NCBI GenBank assembly: GCA_026713545.1
Contig: JAPOOG010000099.1
Coordinates: 1 to 64,000 of the forward strand
Direction: 5' to 3'
Length of the DNA: 64,000 nucleotides
Source: Bryobacterales bacterium
GTDB taxonomy: Bacteria; Acidobacteriota; Terriglobia; Bryobacterales; UBA6623
Made by a program: the position numbers and the translations under genes. Below the pieces are notes generated by a model. That model made no database searches, was not told the DNA's origin, and saw nothing but the letters and a program-made list of their open reading frames with translations. Shown in pieces: positions 46,100-54,415 of the stretch (the first letter of the stretch is position 1; every line of letters begins with the position of its first letter).

Positions 46100-47092
46100 T
46101 CAGGTCGGCAGTTCGACGCGAAAGTGCGGCGCGAGGGCGGCCAAGTTGTGCTCGATCTCGGTCACCTCTTCCTCGGACCAACTGTATTCTCCACGCCGGG
46201 ACTTGGTGGTTTTGAAGATTCCGCGGCGCTTCATGATGTAGTTGCGGACACCACGAATTTGAGAATTCAGATTGATCATCAGCATCAACTTGCTGAAGAG
46301 ATCACGGATCTCATCCCGCTCCCCTTTCAAGTGCAGTTCCCAAAGTTGCGCGTAGATGTCGGCATACACCGCGCCTGGCATCGTGCCGTCGAGGTCGTAC
46401 CGCATCTCGTACGGCCAGCCGCGGCCGGCGGACCCACTGAAGACGCTCTTGATTGCGTGCGGACGATGCTTCGACAACTCGACGAGGCGGGGAATGACCG
46501 GTTGGAACTCTTCCTTGATGTAGCCGAAGTTGGGGTGCTTCTTCCCCATCTCGACGATGAACTCCACGGTCGGCACGACGTCGGCCGCGCCGCCGGTGGT
46601 CTGGATGAAGACCGGTCGTTTCGCGAGCTTGCACAGCGCGCCGTAGTAGGCTCGGTAGTCGTCGAGCGACTTCGCTTCTTTCGGTGGCATGGCGATCAGA
46701 GCGTCGGGCTCGAGCTTCTCGGCGTGTCGGGCGAATTCGAGCATCTCGTCGATGTTTGGGGCCTGAACGCCGAAGACCATCGCCGGTTTCTTGCCCTTGG
46801 CGGTCTTGGCGAGGGTTTCCATCCCCTCGAAGCGCTCCTCTTTTTTCAGGTACGGATACTCGCTGGCGAATTGAGGCCACACCATGCCTTGTGCTCCGCA
46901 GCGATGGAGGAAGACGGCCTCGCTGGCCAAATCCTCGTAATCGACTTTCTTCGCCTCGGTATAAGGGGTGGCCATGATGATAAAGGCGCCCCTCATGGTT
47001 TTTCGAGACGCGCCCGACAAGTGAACGGACGAGCCGAGAGCAGCGGCTCCCAGCATGGTCATCATGCGGCGGCGGGAATAGATTGGAGTCAT
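46100..47092 (-). CDS. DapA/NanA-family aldolase with Tat-like signal
   Basis: The 330-residue protein begins MTPIYSRRRMMTMLGAAALGSSVHLSG, a twin-arginine-type signal. The dihydrodipicolinate-synthase barrel follows: GAFIIMATPYTE, VYLH/GAQGMVWPQFASEYPYL, FIQTTGGAA (usual Tyr position changed) and FGYIKEEFQP with the Schiff-base Lys. It is not the housekeeping DapA: it is predicted to be exported and the active-site GTTGE motif reads FASEYP. It may act on sugar acids. TATAAT at 47139-47134 lies about 41 bases upstream of the ATG. Confidence 0.85.
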   Translation of the reverse strand: MTPIYSRRRMMTMLGAAALGSSVHLSGASRKTMRGAFIIMATPYTEAKKVDYEDLASEAVFLHRCGAQGMVWPQFASEYPYLKKEERFEGMETLAKTAKGKKPAMVFGVQAPNIDEMLEFARHAEKLEPDALIAMPPKEAKSLDDYRAYYGALCKLAKRPVFIQTTGGAADVVPTVEFIVEMGKKHPNFGYIKEEFQPVIPRLVELSKHRPHAIKSVFSGSAGRGWPYEMRYDLDGTMPGAVYADIYAQLWELHLKGERDEIRDLFSKLMLMINLNSQIRGVRNYIMKRRGIFKTTKSRRGEYSWSEEEVTEIEHNLAALAPHFRVELPT

Positions 47093-47239
47093 TGCGAGGT
47101 TCCTCCCGAAAAGGCGGAATGGTAGCGAAGGGCATTATACCGGACGCCTTGCGCGAGGTCCGTTCCAAGCCGCTGGCTATACTGGAGGTACTTCGGCGGC
47201 GTTCGTTGTAGCGCGCTGCCTGCGCTTGGGTGCAGCTCA

Positions 47240-47917
47240 ATGGACCAGGAAGCCCACGAAGAGAATACGACGAGAGGCTTGGTCGCCGAGGTCAGGAACG
47301 AGCTTGGTGTATTGCATCAGCTCACCGGCATCATCGCGCGCGCCGGTGGCAATATCACCTGGGTGGCGATCCTCGACAGCCGCAAGCCGATCGAGACCGT
47401 CTTCTTTGAAATTGGCGGTGTCGACGATCTTGACCCGATCATCGAGCGGTTGAAGGAGCTGCCCGAAGTGGCTCGCGTAGCCGAGCAGCACACTCTCAAG
47501 CGTGTCTTCGGCAAGCGCTTGATTATCATCGGAGGCGGCGCTCAGGTCGGACAAGTCGCGGTCGGCGCGGTCGCTGAGGCGGATCGTCACAATCTTCGCG
47601 GAGAACGTATCTCGGTCGACACGATTCCTCTGGTCGGAGAAGCGCAGATCGCGGAAGCGGTCAAGGCTGTGGCGCGCCTGCCGCGTGCGCGGGCGCTGGT
47701 TCTCGCCGGGGCGTTGATGGGCGGAGAAATCGAAGACGCGGTTCGTGAGGTGCGCGATAAGGGTTTGATCGTCATCTGTTTGAACATGGCAGGAAGCGTT
47801 CCCGACGCTGCGGACCTCGTGGTGACCGATCCGATCCAAGCCGGCGTGATGGCCGTGATGGCCATTGCCGATACGGCCTCCTTTCAAGTCCATCGGCTGA
47901 CCAGGAAAGCCTTCTGA
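47240..47917 (+). CDS. ACT-domain regulator-like protein (DUF5612-like)
   Basis: The 225-residue protein has an N-terminal ACT domain (about 11-85): GLVAEVRNELGVLHQLTGIIARAGGNITWVAIL. A C-terminal Rossmann-like half follows, with LIIIGGGAQVGQVAVGAVAEADRHNLRGERISVDTIPLVGE and LVLAGALMGGEIEDAV. The layout matches DUF5612 proteins best known from methanogenic archaea, probably ligand-sensing. The ligand is not deducible. It starts at ATG after CAGCTCA with no strong ribosome site; a TATACT box lies near 47178. Confidence 0.75.
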   Translation: MDQEAHEENTTRGLVAEVRNELGVLHQLTGIIARAGGNITWVAILDSRKPIETVFFEIGGVDDLDPIIERLKELPEVARVAEQHTLKRVFGKRLIIIGGGAQVGQVAVGAVAEADRHNLRGERISVDTIPLVGEAQIAEAVKAVARLPRARALVLAGALMGGEIEDAVREVRDKGLIVICLNMAGSVPDAADLVVTDPIQAGVMAVMAIADTASFQVHRLTRKAF

Positions 47918-47939
47918 CCGTGATCTTTCAATAGGGTTT

Positions 47940-47957
47940 CCCGCCGGTCCCGGCGGG
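47940..47957 (+). terminator. GC-rich palindrome after the ACT gene
   Basis: CCCGCCGG and CCGGCGGG separated by two bases form a stable hairpin 23 bases after the stop codon, followed by TCTTGAGG rather than a T run. It may be a terminator or an mRNA-stabilising hairpin. Confidence 0.4.
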
Positions 47958-48064
47958 TCTTGAGGTCGGAGCGGAAGGCCGTGGGGCGCCTCACGGGACA
48001 ACGGCAATAGAGTACCCGAAAGAGAAGGGACTGCTTCTCGGAGATGCTACGATGGGGTCCGATC

Positions 48065-48361
48065 ATGGCTGCTGAAAGCGCTACCGAAGCCATCTATCTC
48101 GCTCTGAGCAGTCCCGAACCGGACCCCCGGGTGGTCTATGCCGCCATTGAGGAAATCCGGGATCTGAGCGGGCAGAATGTCATCGCTGTTCTCGGAGCCA
48201 AGATCGATGCCCTGGGTGCCCGGATCGATGCCCTAAGCGCCCGGATTGATGCCCAGATCGCTGAGGTCAAAGCTGAAATCAAAGCCCAGTCCGAACGGAT
48301 TGACGCCCAGTCCGAGCGGATTGACCTTCTGCAACGAGTGATCTGGCCGCTCCGGTCTTAG
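48065..48361 (+). CDS. Small coiled-coil protein with RID heptad repeats
   Basis: The 98-residue protein has a helical N-terminus (MAAESATEAIYLALSSPEPDPRVVYAAIEEIRDL) and then a coiled coil built from repeated seven-residue units: AKIDALG, ARIDALS, ARIDAQ, SERIDAQ, SERIDLL. The DNA shows matching 21-base tandem repeats that could expand or contract by slippage. I do not recognise a family; relatives annotated only as hypothetical may exist. An upstream ATG (48044) is in frame but lacks a ribosome site. Confidence 0.6.
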   Translation: MAAESATEAIYLALSSPEPDPRVVYAAIEEIRDLSGQNVIAVLGAKIDALGARIDALSARIDAQIAEVKAEIKAQSERIDAQSERIDLLQRVIWPLRS

Positions 48362-48390
48362 GCCTGCTCTATCAAGCCCTCAGCCGCTGA

Positions 48391-48466
48391 CCTGAAACAT
48401 CCTCCTGATCAAGCGGCGTTGATACCGGCCCGGATGTTTCAGCTTGAATGATCCGCGCACGGGCGG
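48391..48466. repeat. Family 2 hairpin repeat, copy 2
   Basis: Perfect 11-base inverted arms CTGAAACATCC and GGATGTTTCAG enclose about 29 bases. A conserved tail ATGATCCGCGCACGGGCGG follows. It lies 30 bases after the coiled-coil gene. Confidence 0.8.
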
Positions 48467-48520
48467 CGAAAAACTAAAAACTGAAAACCAAAAACTAAAA
48501 ACTGAAAGAGGAAAAACTGA
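48467..48520. repeat. A-rich tandem repeat AAAACTAAAAACTGA
   Basis: Units close to AAAAACTAAAAACTGAAAACC repeat about two and a half times in otherwise GC-rich DNA, sandwiched between two family 2 copies. It may be a replication-slippage product. Confidence 0.65.
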
Positions 48521-48600
48521 CCTGAAATATCCCCCGGATCAAGCGGCCTTGACGCCGATCCGGATGTTTCTTGCTCGAATGATCCGCACCGCGTAGCGGG
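48521..48600. repeat. Family 2 hairpin repeat, copy 3
   Basis: This copy is diverged: CCTGAAATATCC and GGATGTTTC arms, core GGATCAAGCGGCCTTGACGCCG, tail ATGATCCGCACCGCG. It is in direct orientation with copy 2, 130 bases away, and is followed by the convergent ThyX-like gene. Confidence 0.75.
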
Positions 48601-48698
48601 GCGGGGGCGGGCTGGCAGTAGTGCCTCAACGGTTTCCCGGCGCCCCGGAAATGGCGTTCCCGGTCGGCGGCGGTCATCAGAGCACGAACTCCGTGCGC

Positions 48699-50165
48699 CT
48701 ACCGCGTCAATGCGTCTTCCACTTCCGGTTGTGTGGCGTGGACCAGCGCGCCAAGTTCCGGCTCTCGTTCCATGATGCACTCGCGCATCTTCCAGGCCAC
48801 GGTACGGTAGGAGATATGACCCTTCACGCCCGAGCGGACCCGCGCGATGTACTCTGCCTCGGCGAAATCCATCTTGTAGAGTGATCGCATGCGCGCTGCA
48901 AACGGCAGCAGGTAGTGCGTCGCCTCGGCCGACTGCTCCGCCAGCTTCCTGCGGGCCGTCGCCGCGTCCGCCAACGCCTCGTCATACAGATGCCCGACAC
49001 CCGCCTCATCCACGAGCGCCGGCCGGTCATACCCGAGCCGCCCCGTGAACTTCTGGCGGATTTGCTGGCAGCGCCGATGCCGATGTAAGTCTCGATAAGC
49101 GCCGATGTCGCACACGATGTCGAACACATAGCTGTAGCCGCTGCAGAACTCGCGGAGCAACTCGTCGCGCCGCCGGCGGTCTTCCAGAGCCACGTCGAGT
49201 ACCTCCCGCCGCCTTGCGCGGCTCCAGCCGCTGACTTCATCGAGGATGATCCGGAACGGATGCGGCGTCACGGCATAGAGCAGCGTCGCCGCCGTCTCAT
49301 CGAGCGGGTCTGTCGGGCGGATGAGATCCACCTCTGGAAGTTCGGCATCGCCTTCAAGATTGAGGTTCTGTTGCGCCCAGGCGGCGACTTTCTCGCGCGA
49401 GGCTTTCGAGCGCAGGTCCGGCTCGGCGTATTTCGCCAACGTCGGCGCCAACGGCTCTTGATCCTGCTCCGGATACCACGGGCACCCCGGTGGCGTCGCG
49501 CAGGCCTCGTGCATCTCAGCGGCGAGGTCCCGCACTTCCCCGTAGTCCGAGGCGCCCAAGCGCTGCATCTGCTTTTCGAGGGTTCGGATGCTGGTGACCT
49601 GTCCGATGTTGGTCGAGATTCCCAGCCAAAGCAGGTAGCGCGAAACATCGAAGGCGCGGGCTGCGATCGTCCGCTTGTATGCGCCCGCCTTCATCTTTTC
49701 GGGGCGCGGATGCTTTTCGGTCAGGTGCTCCGCCAAGCGCCGGTGGATATCGAGGTAGGTGTCGAGCAGCTTCTCCGCCGCCGCGCGGTAAACGGCCTCT
49801 CCTCCGGTGTCGAGCAGTTCGGGCGGCGTGACGATGTTGCCCTTGGAGAAATCCTGGTAGCGGCTCGATTTCGCCTGCCCGTCCCAGAGCTGTTCATCTT
49901 CGATTTCGATCGCCGCCAGCTCCGAGATACCCTCGAAGCAGAAGATTGTATGGCCGAGGTCGGCGATCGAGGCGTGTCCGTACTGGAAATAGAAGCTGTC
50001 GAGAAACTTCGCTGAGTCGTGTCCTCGGACCCACTCCAAACTTTGCGTGATCGAGTCCGGCGACCGGCTATAGCGCGCCAGCGCATAGGCGCTCTTCTCC
50101 GGCGGCATCGGTGCCACCACGATCACCCGTCGAACTGGAGCAGAGGCGTCCGGTTGCGCCGCCAT
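48699..50165 (-). CDS. ThyX-like tandem protein with degenerate signature
   Basis: The 488-residue protein is about twice the length of FAD-dependent thymidylate synthase. Its first half has the ThyX-like opening VIVVAPMPPEKSAYALARYSRSPDSI, YFQYGHASIADLGHTIFCFEGIS and SSRYQDFSKG. The second half repeats the theme with HPFRIILDEVSGW, HRHRRCQQIRQKF and YIARVRSGVKGHISYRTVAWKM. The canonical RHRX7-8S motif needed for dUMP/FAD binding is altered (RHRRCQQIRQKF in one half, SRYQDFSK in the other). Thymidylate synthase activity is therefore doubtful; a related flavin or nucleotide role is possible. It is a single gene between family 2 repeats and the MoxR operon. Confidence 0.8.
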   Translation of the reverse strand: MAAQPDASAPVRRVIVVAPMPPEKSAYALARYSRSPDSITQSLEWVRGHDSAKFLDSFYFQYGHASIADLGHTIFCFEGISELAAIEIEDEQLWDGQAKSSRYQDFSKGNIVTPPELLDTGGEAVYRAAAEKLLDTYLDIHRRLAEHLTEKHPRPEKMKAGAYKRTIAARAFDVSRYLLWLGISTNIGQVTSIRTLEKQMQRLGASDYGEVRDLAAEMHEACATPPGCPWYPEQDQEPLAPTLAKYAEPDLRSKASREKVAAWAQQNLNLEGDAELPEVDLIRPTDPLDETAATLLYAVTPHPFRIILDEVSGWSRARRREVLDVALEDRRRRDELLREFCSGYSYVFDIVCDIGAYRDLHRHRRCQQIRQKFTGRLGYDRPALVDEAGVGHLYDEALADAATARRKLAEQSAEATHYLLPFAARMRSLYKMDFAEAEYIARVRSGVKGHISYRTVAWKMRECIMEREPELGALVHATQPEVEDALTR

Positions 50166-50482
50166 CGCCAGATTATAGCGAGGCGGGCTTGAATGACTGA
50201 GTTTGGTCGATGCGCGGCGGCCTGGCTGGGGAGAGTGTCCAGGCCGTTCGCGATGGGCCTCGAGAGCAGTGGCCGCTCACGTGTGTCGCGGTTGTGCGCC
50301 GGATTATTGCAGCCTGCGGGACCACCGTTCTGGCAAGAGGTTCGATGAGGATGGTTGTAACGGATCTTGCTCCAAGAGGCTGTGGGTGCGGTATTGTCGG
50401 CCAGGGCGCAGCAGGGCGGATGATCGAGCGGAGCGTATCACCGGGGACGTAACACTATAATAGGTTTTCGTTTTTTCGTCTG
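50166..50482. other. Gene-free spacer upstream of the MoxR operon
   Basis: No gene or repeat family member was recognised. The divergent promoters of the ThyX-like and MoxR-operon genes must lie here, but no box pair is convincing. Confidence 0.3.
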
Positions 50483-51973
50483 ATGTCAGTGTCAGGTTCG
50501 GACCCGGTGATGAAGGCGGTGGAGCGTGCTCACACGCGCGCGGTCACTCAGGTGACGTTTCGGGAGATTGCCCTCGCTGGGACCATCGCTTTGCTCGGCC
50601 CGCTGCTGGTCGCCGTCTTCGGGACAGATTGGCTGCCGGTCGGCCTGATCGTTGTTTTCGCGGCGGCTGGCTTGATGGCCGGGAGCTATCGTTGGTCGCG
50701 CAGGCGCCCGTCCCACTATGGTGTCGCGCAGCATATTGATTCGGCATGGGAGACGGACGATCAAATCTCAACGGCCTACTATTTCGCGCTGCATCCGTCC
50801 GAGGCCGGTCCGCTTGTGCGGGTTCAGAGGGAGCAGGCGGCTCCCCTGGCAGCGTCAGGCGACTTGGCGCTGGCTCTGCCACTGGTGATTCCGAGATCCG
50901 GGTATGCGTTCGCGACGATGCTGCTATTGCTTCTGGTTCTTCTGGGCATCCGCTACGGGACGCAATCCAGTTTTTCGTTGCAGCCGCCGCTCATCCCGAT
51001 TGAGGCCCCGGCGCTGTATGCCGATGCGGGCCATGAACTGCGGCGTGAGGATTCGACGGAGGTAAGGAGTCACGGCGAGGAGCCGTCACAGTCGCTGCGC
51101 AAGGAAAACAAGCTGGAGAAGTCGCCGAACACGGCTGAGCCCGATCCCGTACCGGATGTGATCGAAGGCGAGACGCCGATAGGAGATGCGCTTGGTGAAG
51201 GGTCATCGGCATTGCCCGAAGTGGAGGGGCTCTCGATAGACGACGAATTTGGAGATGAGCTCGTCGGTGGCTCGGGTGAAGGCGGCGAAGAGCAGGAGGA
51301 CTCCGAGTCGAGGGATCCTTCTCAGCAGAGCGGGGAAAGTAATCCCGATGCGGAAGCGGGATCGACCGGGCAAGGCGCGGAGAACGAAACATCGAACGAT
51401 TTGCTCTCGCGCCTCGAAGATGCTTTTCGCAATATGCTTTCGAGTTTGAGTATGGACCCGCCGTCGGGTTCGGACCCGGGTGACTCTTCCGAGCAGCAAT
51501 CAGGGCAGCCTTCACCCGCTGAAGGTGCGAAGTCAGGTCAGAAAACGGCGGCGGAGGCGCCCGATTCCGGACAAAGCGGCACGGATGCCGAAAGTGCCAG
51601 CGGAGCAGCCCCCGAGGCGCCTCAGGAACTGACCCAAGGTGACTCGGGCAGCGAAAGCTCGGCAGCTTCGCCGGAAGGGTCCAATGTGTCCTCGGCGGGG
51701 AGCAAGGACGGCAGCAAGGAACTGAGCGCCGCCGAGCAAATGCAGGCCATGGGCGAACTCAGTGAACTCTTTCAGCAGAGGGCCGAAGACATGTCCGGTG
51801 AAGTGCTGATCGAGACCGAGGCTGTTCCGCAGCAGCTTCGAACACCCTATTCTCCGACCGCTGCGGGACATCGCGACCCTGGTGGTCGCGTGAGTCGAGA
51901 CGAAATACCCTATGCCTATCGCCGCTACGTACAGAAGTACTTCGAAACGTTGCGGCAGAAGAGCAGGAATTAA
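50483..51973 (+). CDS. Membrane protein with long acidic low-complexity domain, MoxR partner
   Basis: The 496-residue protein has two hydrophobic helices near 30-70 and one near 140-160. About 300 residues rich in Ser, Gly, Glu, Asp, Gln and Pro follow (about 180-440; for example SGEGGEEQEDSESRDPSQQSG). The C-terminus IPYAYRRYVQKYFETLRQ is conserved in proteins encoded beside MoxR genes. I do not know a named domain for the body; it may be an extracytoplasmic assembly factor. Its TAA stop overlaps the MoxR ATG by one base, so the two are translationally coupled. Confidence 0.7.
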   Translation: MSVSGSDPVMKAVERAHTRAVTQVTFREIALAGTIALLGPLLVAVFGTDWLPVGLIVVFAAAGLMAGSYRWSRRRPSHYGVAQHIDSAWETDDQISTAYYFALHPSEAGPLVRVQREQAAPLAASGDLALALPLVIPRSGYAFATMLLLLLVLLGIRYGTQSSFSLQPPLIPIEAPALYADAGHELRREDSTEVRSHGEEPSQSLRKENKLEKSPNTAEPDPVPDVIEGETPIGDALGEGSSALPEVEGLSIDDEFGDELVGGSGEGGEEQEDSESRDPSQQSGESNPDAEAGSTGQGAENETSNDLLSRLEDAFRNMLSSLSMDPPSGSDPGDSSEQQSGQPSPAEGAKSGQKTAAEAPDSGQSGTDAESASGAAPEAPQELTQGDSGSESSAASPEGSNVSSAGSKDGSKELSAAEQMQAMGELSELFQQRAEDMSGEVLIETEAVPQQLRTPYSPTAAGHRDPGGRVSRDEIPYAYRRYVQKYFETLRQKSRN

Positions 51974-52965
51974 TGGTTGCCAGCGAGCAGTTCCTTCAAA
52001 CCGTCACCGATCAGATGAAGCTCGTGCGTGACGAGATCGGCAAGGTGATCGTCGGACACGACGACGTGGTCGAGGGCGTGATCATTGCTCTGGTGGCGGG
52101 CGGACACGTGCTGCTGGAAGGCGTACCCGGACTTGGTAAGACGACTCTACTCCGCACGCTCGGCAGCGCCATGCACCTGGACGATTCGCGCATACAGTTC
52201 ACGCCCGACTTGATGCCAGCCGACATCGTCGGAAGCATGGTGCTGGAGGCCGACTCGCTGGGGTCAAAGGAATTGCGGTTCCAACCCGGGCCGATCTTCG
52301 CGCATCTGGTGCTGGCGGACGAGATCAACCGCGCGACGCCGCGCACGCAATCCGCGCTGCTCGAGGCGATGCAGGAGCGGACGGTGACGACGGGTACGAC
52401 TACCCACCAGCTCGAAGATCCGTTTCTCGTGATGGCCACGCAGAATCCGTTGGAGATGGAAGGAACCTATCCGCTGCCGGAAGCACAGTTGGATCGATTT
52501 CTTCTCAAGCTGGTCGTGCGGTATCCGACAAAGCAGGAGATGGAAGAGATTGTGGACCGGACCATGGCGCCACAGTCGCCGGTGGTCCACCAAGTCATGG
52601 ATCGGGAACAGGTTCTCGATGCCCGGCGCGGAGCGCATGAGGTATTGATCGCGCCTCATGTTCGCGACTTCGCCATTCGGCTGATTCTCTCCACTCAACC
52701 CGAGCGGGAGGAAGCTCACGCCTCGGCCAAGAAGTACATCCGCTATGGAAGTTCACCTCGCGGAGCACAGGCGCTGATTCAGGCTGGCCGCGTGCGATCA
52801 CTGATGCGCGGGCGGCTCAACGTAAGCCTTGCTGATCTGCGTGAGCTGGCGTTGCCCGCGTTGCGGCATCGCATCATCCTCAACTTCGACGCGCACGCCG
52901 AGGGCAAGACGGCGGATCAGGTATTGAACGGGATCATCGAGTCGCTTCCGGAAGGGACTCGGTAG
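51973..52965 (+). CDS. MoxR-family AAA+ ATPase
   Basis: The 330-residue ATPase has Walker A GVPGLGKTTLLRTL near 48-61, Walker B LVLADEINRATPRTQSALLEAMQE near 113-136, sensor 1 FLVMATQNPLEMEGTYPLPEAQLDRF and a C-terminal lid domain ending LNGIIESLPEGTR. MoxR proteins act as chaperones for assembly of metal-binding or VWA-domain complexes. The usual DUF58 and VWA genes are absent; the only tightly linked partner is the acidic membrane protein upstream. Confidence 0.95.
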   Translation: MVASEQFLQTVTDQMKLVRDEIGKVIVGHDDVVEGVIIALVAGGHVLLEGVPGLGKTTLLRTLGSAMHLDDSRIQFTPDLMPADIVGSMVLEADSLGSKELRFQPGPIFAHLVLADEINRATPRTQSALLEAMQERTVTTGTTTHQLEDPFLVMATQNPLEMEGTYPLPEAQLDRFLLKLVVRYPTKQEMEEIVDRTMAPQSPVVHQVMDREQVLDARRGAHEVLIAPHVRDFAIRLILSTQPEREEAHASAKKYIRYGSSPRGAQALIQAGRVRSLMRGRLNVSLADLRELALPALRHRIILNFDAHAEGKTADQVLNGIIESLPEGTR

Positions 52966-53028
52966 CCCGAGCGGGACATGCTGCCGGATTGTGCTCTGAA
53001 GTCTTCCTTTGATGCATAATGAACGCCT

Positions 53029-54258
53029 ATGACAAGCCGACGACTTGATTCCGTTGTTGTTCTTGCAAGCTGTCTTCTCCTGCTCGGGTCGGTCGGATGC
53101 GCTCCGGAGCCGGTGGCGGAGGAAAGCGGGGAGATGGTCATGTTCGAGAACCGTAACGCTTGGCGTCTTGAGAATGACCGTCTGCGTGTCACCATTCTCG
53201 AAGGCGGAGGGCAGCTTGCGGAGATTGTTTTGATGACGGACAGCGGCAACTCCATCAATCCGCTTTGGATTCCGCCCTGGCCTTCGCTCGACCCTTGGTC
53301 ATTCGACGTCGACAAGCACGGCAAGATCTATGGAACCGATTCAGAGGCGGCTCTGTTGGCCGGGATCATGGGTCACAATTTGTGCTTTGACTTCTGGGGT
53401 ACGCCGTCGGAAACCGAGTACCGGCAAGGCATGGCCTATCACGGCGAGGTGTCGCTGCTCGCGGCCGAGATGATTTCGCATGATGAGCGTTCCTTGGTCC
53501 ACGAGCTCGACTTGAAGAACTCGGCTACGGCCATAACAAGAACGATGCGGCTCGCTGACGGTCAGCCGGTCCTGTATGTCGAAGAGACGGCGTTGAACAA
53601 GTTGGGGCTCGACCGGCCCTTTGGCTGGGTTCAGCATCCGACGTTCGGTCCGCCGTTTCTCGATCCTGAACACACCTTCTTCGACGCCTCGGCCACCAAG
53701 GGCGACCTGGGAGGCGACAAGAACTACGAGCCTCTTGGAAACTGGCCGGTGGGTCCGCCCGGTCATCCTGAGCGGGACTACCGGCGTTTCGCTCCGGAAC
53801 CTCCCAGCCAGAAGATGGCGTTTTTCCTGTTGGACGAGGGTCGCGATGTGCAATTCGTCTCGGCGATCAATGCTGAACACCGCCTTCTGATCGCGTACGT
53901 GTTCCTGCGCAAGGATTCCCCGTGGATGATGGTGTGGGAAGAAAATCGGCACATCCAGCTCCCGCCGTGGAATGGCAAGGCGATGACCCGCGGCATGGAA
54001 TTCGGTAATACACGGATCCCGGGGACAGCGAAAGCCTACTTTGCGAACCCCGAAATGTATGGGACTCGCACGTTCGGCTGGCTCGACTCGAAGGCCGAGA
54101 TGACGGCGCGCTATATGGTCGTCATGGCGTCAGTGCCGGAAGGGTTCGAGGCAGTGCGCGACATTCGCCTGATCGGCTCAGAGATTGAAATTACGGGCTT
54201 GGAGGGCTTTGAGCCGATTCGTGTGCCCTTCACTCCGGATTGGTTCCCGGTCGAATAA
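53029..54258 (+). CDS. Predicted lipoprotein with galactose-mutarotase-like fold
   Basis: The 409-residue protein starts MTSRRLDSVVVLASCLLLLGSVGCAPEP with a lipobox LGSVGC. The mature part resembles the aldose-1-epimerase-like beta-sandwich found in many uncharacterised Acidobacteria proteins: AWRLENDRLRVTILEGGGQLAEIVL, GHNLCFDFWGTPS and VEETALNKLGLDRPFGWVQHPTFGPPFL. The conserved His and Glu positions fit a mutarotase fold, but an enzymatic role is not established. It lies 63 bases after moxR on the same strand; whether it shares the operon is unclear. Confidence 0.8.
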   Translation: MTSRRLDSVVVLASCLLLLGSVGCAPEPVAEESGEMVMFENRNAWRLENDRLRVTILEGGGQLAEIVLMTDSGNSINPLWIPPWPSLDPWSFDVDKHGKIYGTDSEAALLAGIMGHNLCFDFWGTPSETEYRQGMAYHGEVSLLAAEMISHDERSLVHELDLKNSATAITRTMRLADGQPVLYVEETALNKLGLDRPFGWVQHPTFGPPFLDPEHTFFDASATKGDLGGDKNYEPLGNWPVGPPGHPERDYRRFAPEPPSQKMAFFLLDEGRDVQFVSAINAEHRLLIAYVFLRKDSPWMMVWEENRHIQLPPWNGKAMTRGMEFGNTRIPGTAKAYFANPEMYGTRTFGWLDSKAEMTARYMVVMASVPEGFEAVRDIRLIGSEIEITGLEGFEPIRVPFTPDWFPVE

Positions 54259-54341
54259 GACGCGCTCTGGTCGCCCCGGCTCCGTCGGTCAAGTCTATTC
54301 ACGGTTGTCCCGTATTGCTACTTGGTTCTTCAAACCGCTGG

Positions 54342-54415
54342 CCTGAAACATCCTCTTGATCAAGCGGCGTTGATACCGGCCCGGATGTTTTCAGCTTGAA
54401 TGATCCGCCCACGGT
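54342..54415. repeat. Family 2 hairpin repeat, copy 4
   Basis: CCTGAAACATCC and GGATGTTTTCAG arms (one extra T), core CTTGATCAAGCGGCGTTGATACCGG region, tail ATGATCCGCCCACGG. It sits between convergent genes, and its last base is the first base (plus strand) of the stop codon of the TPR-TonB gene. Confidence 0.8.
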
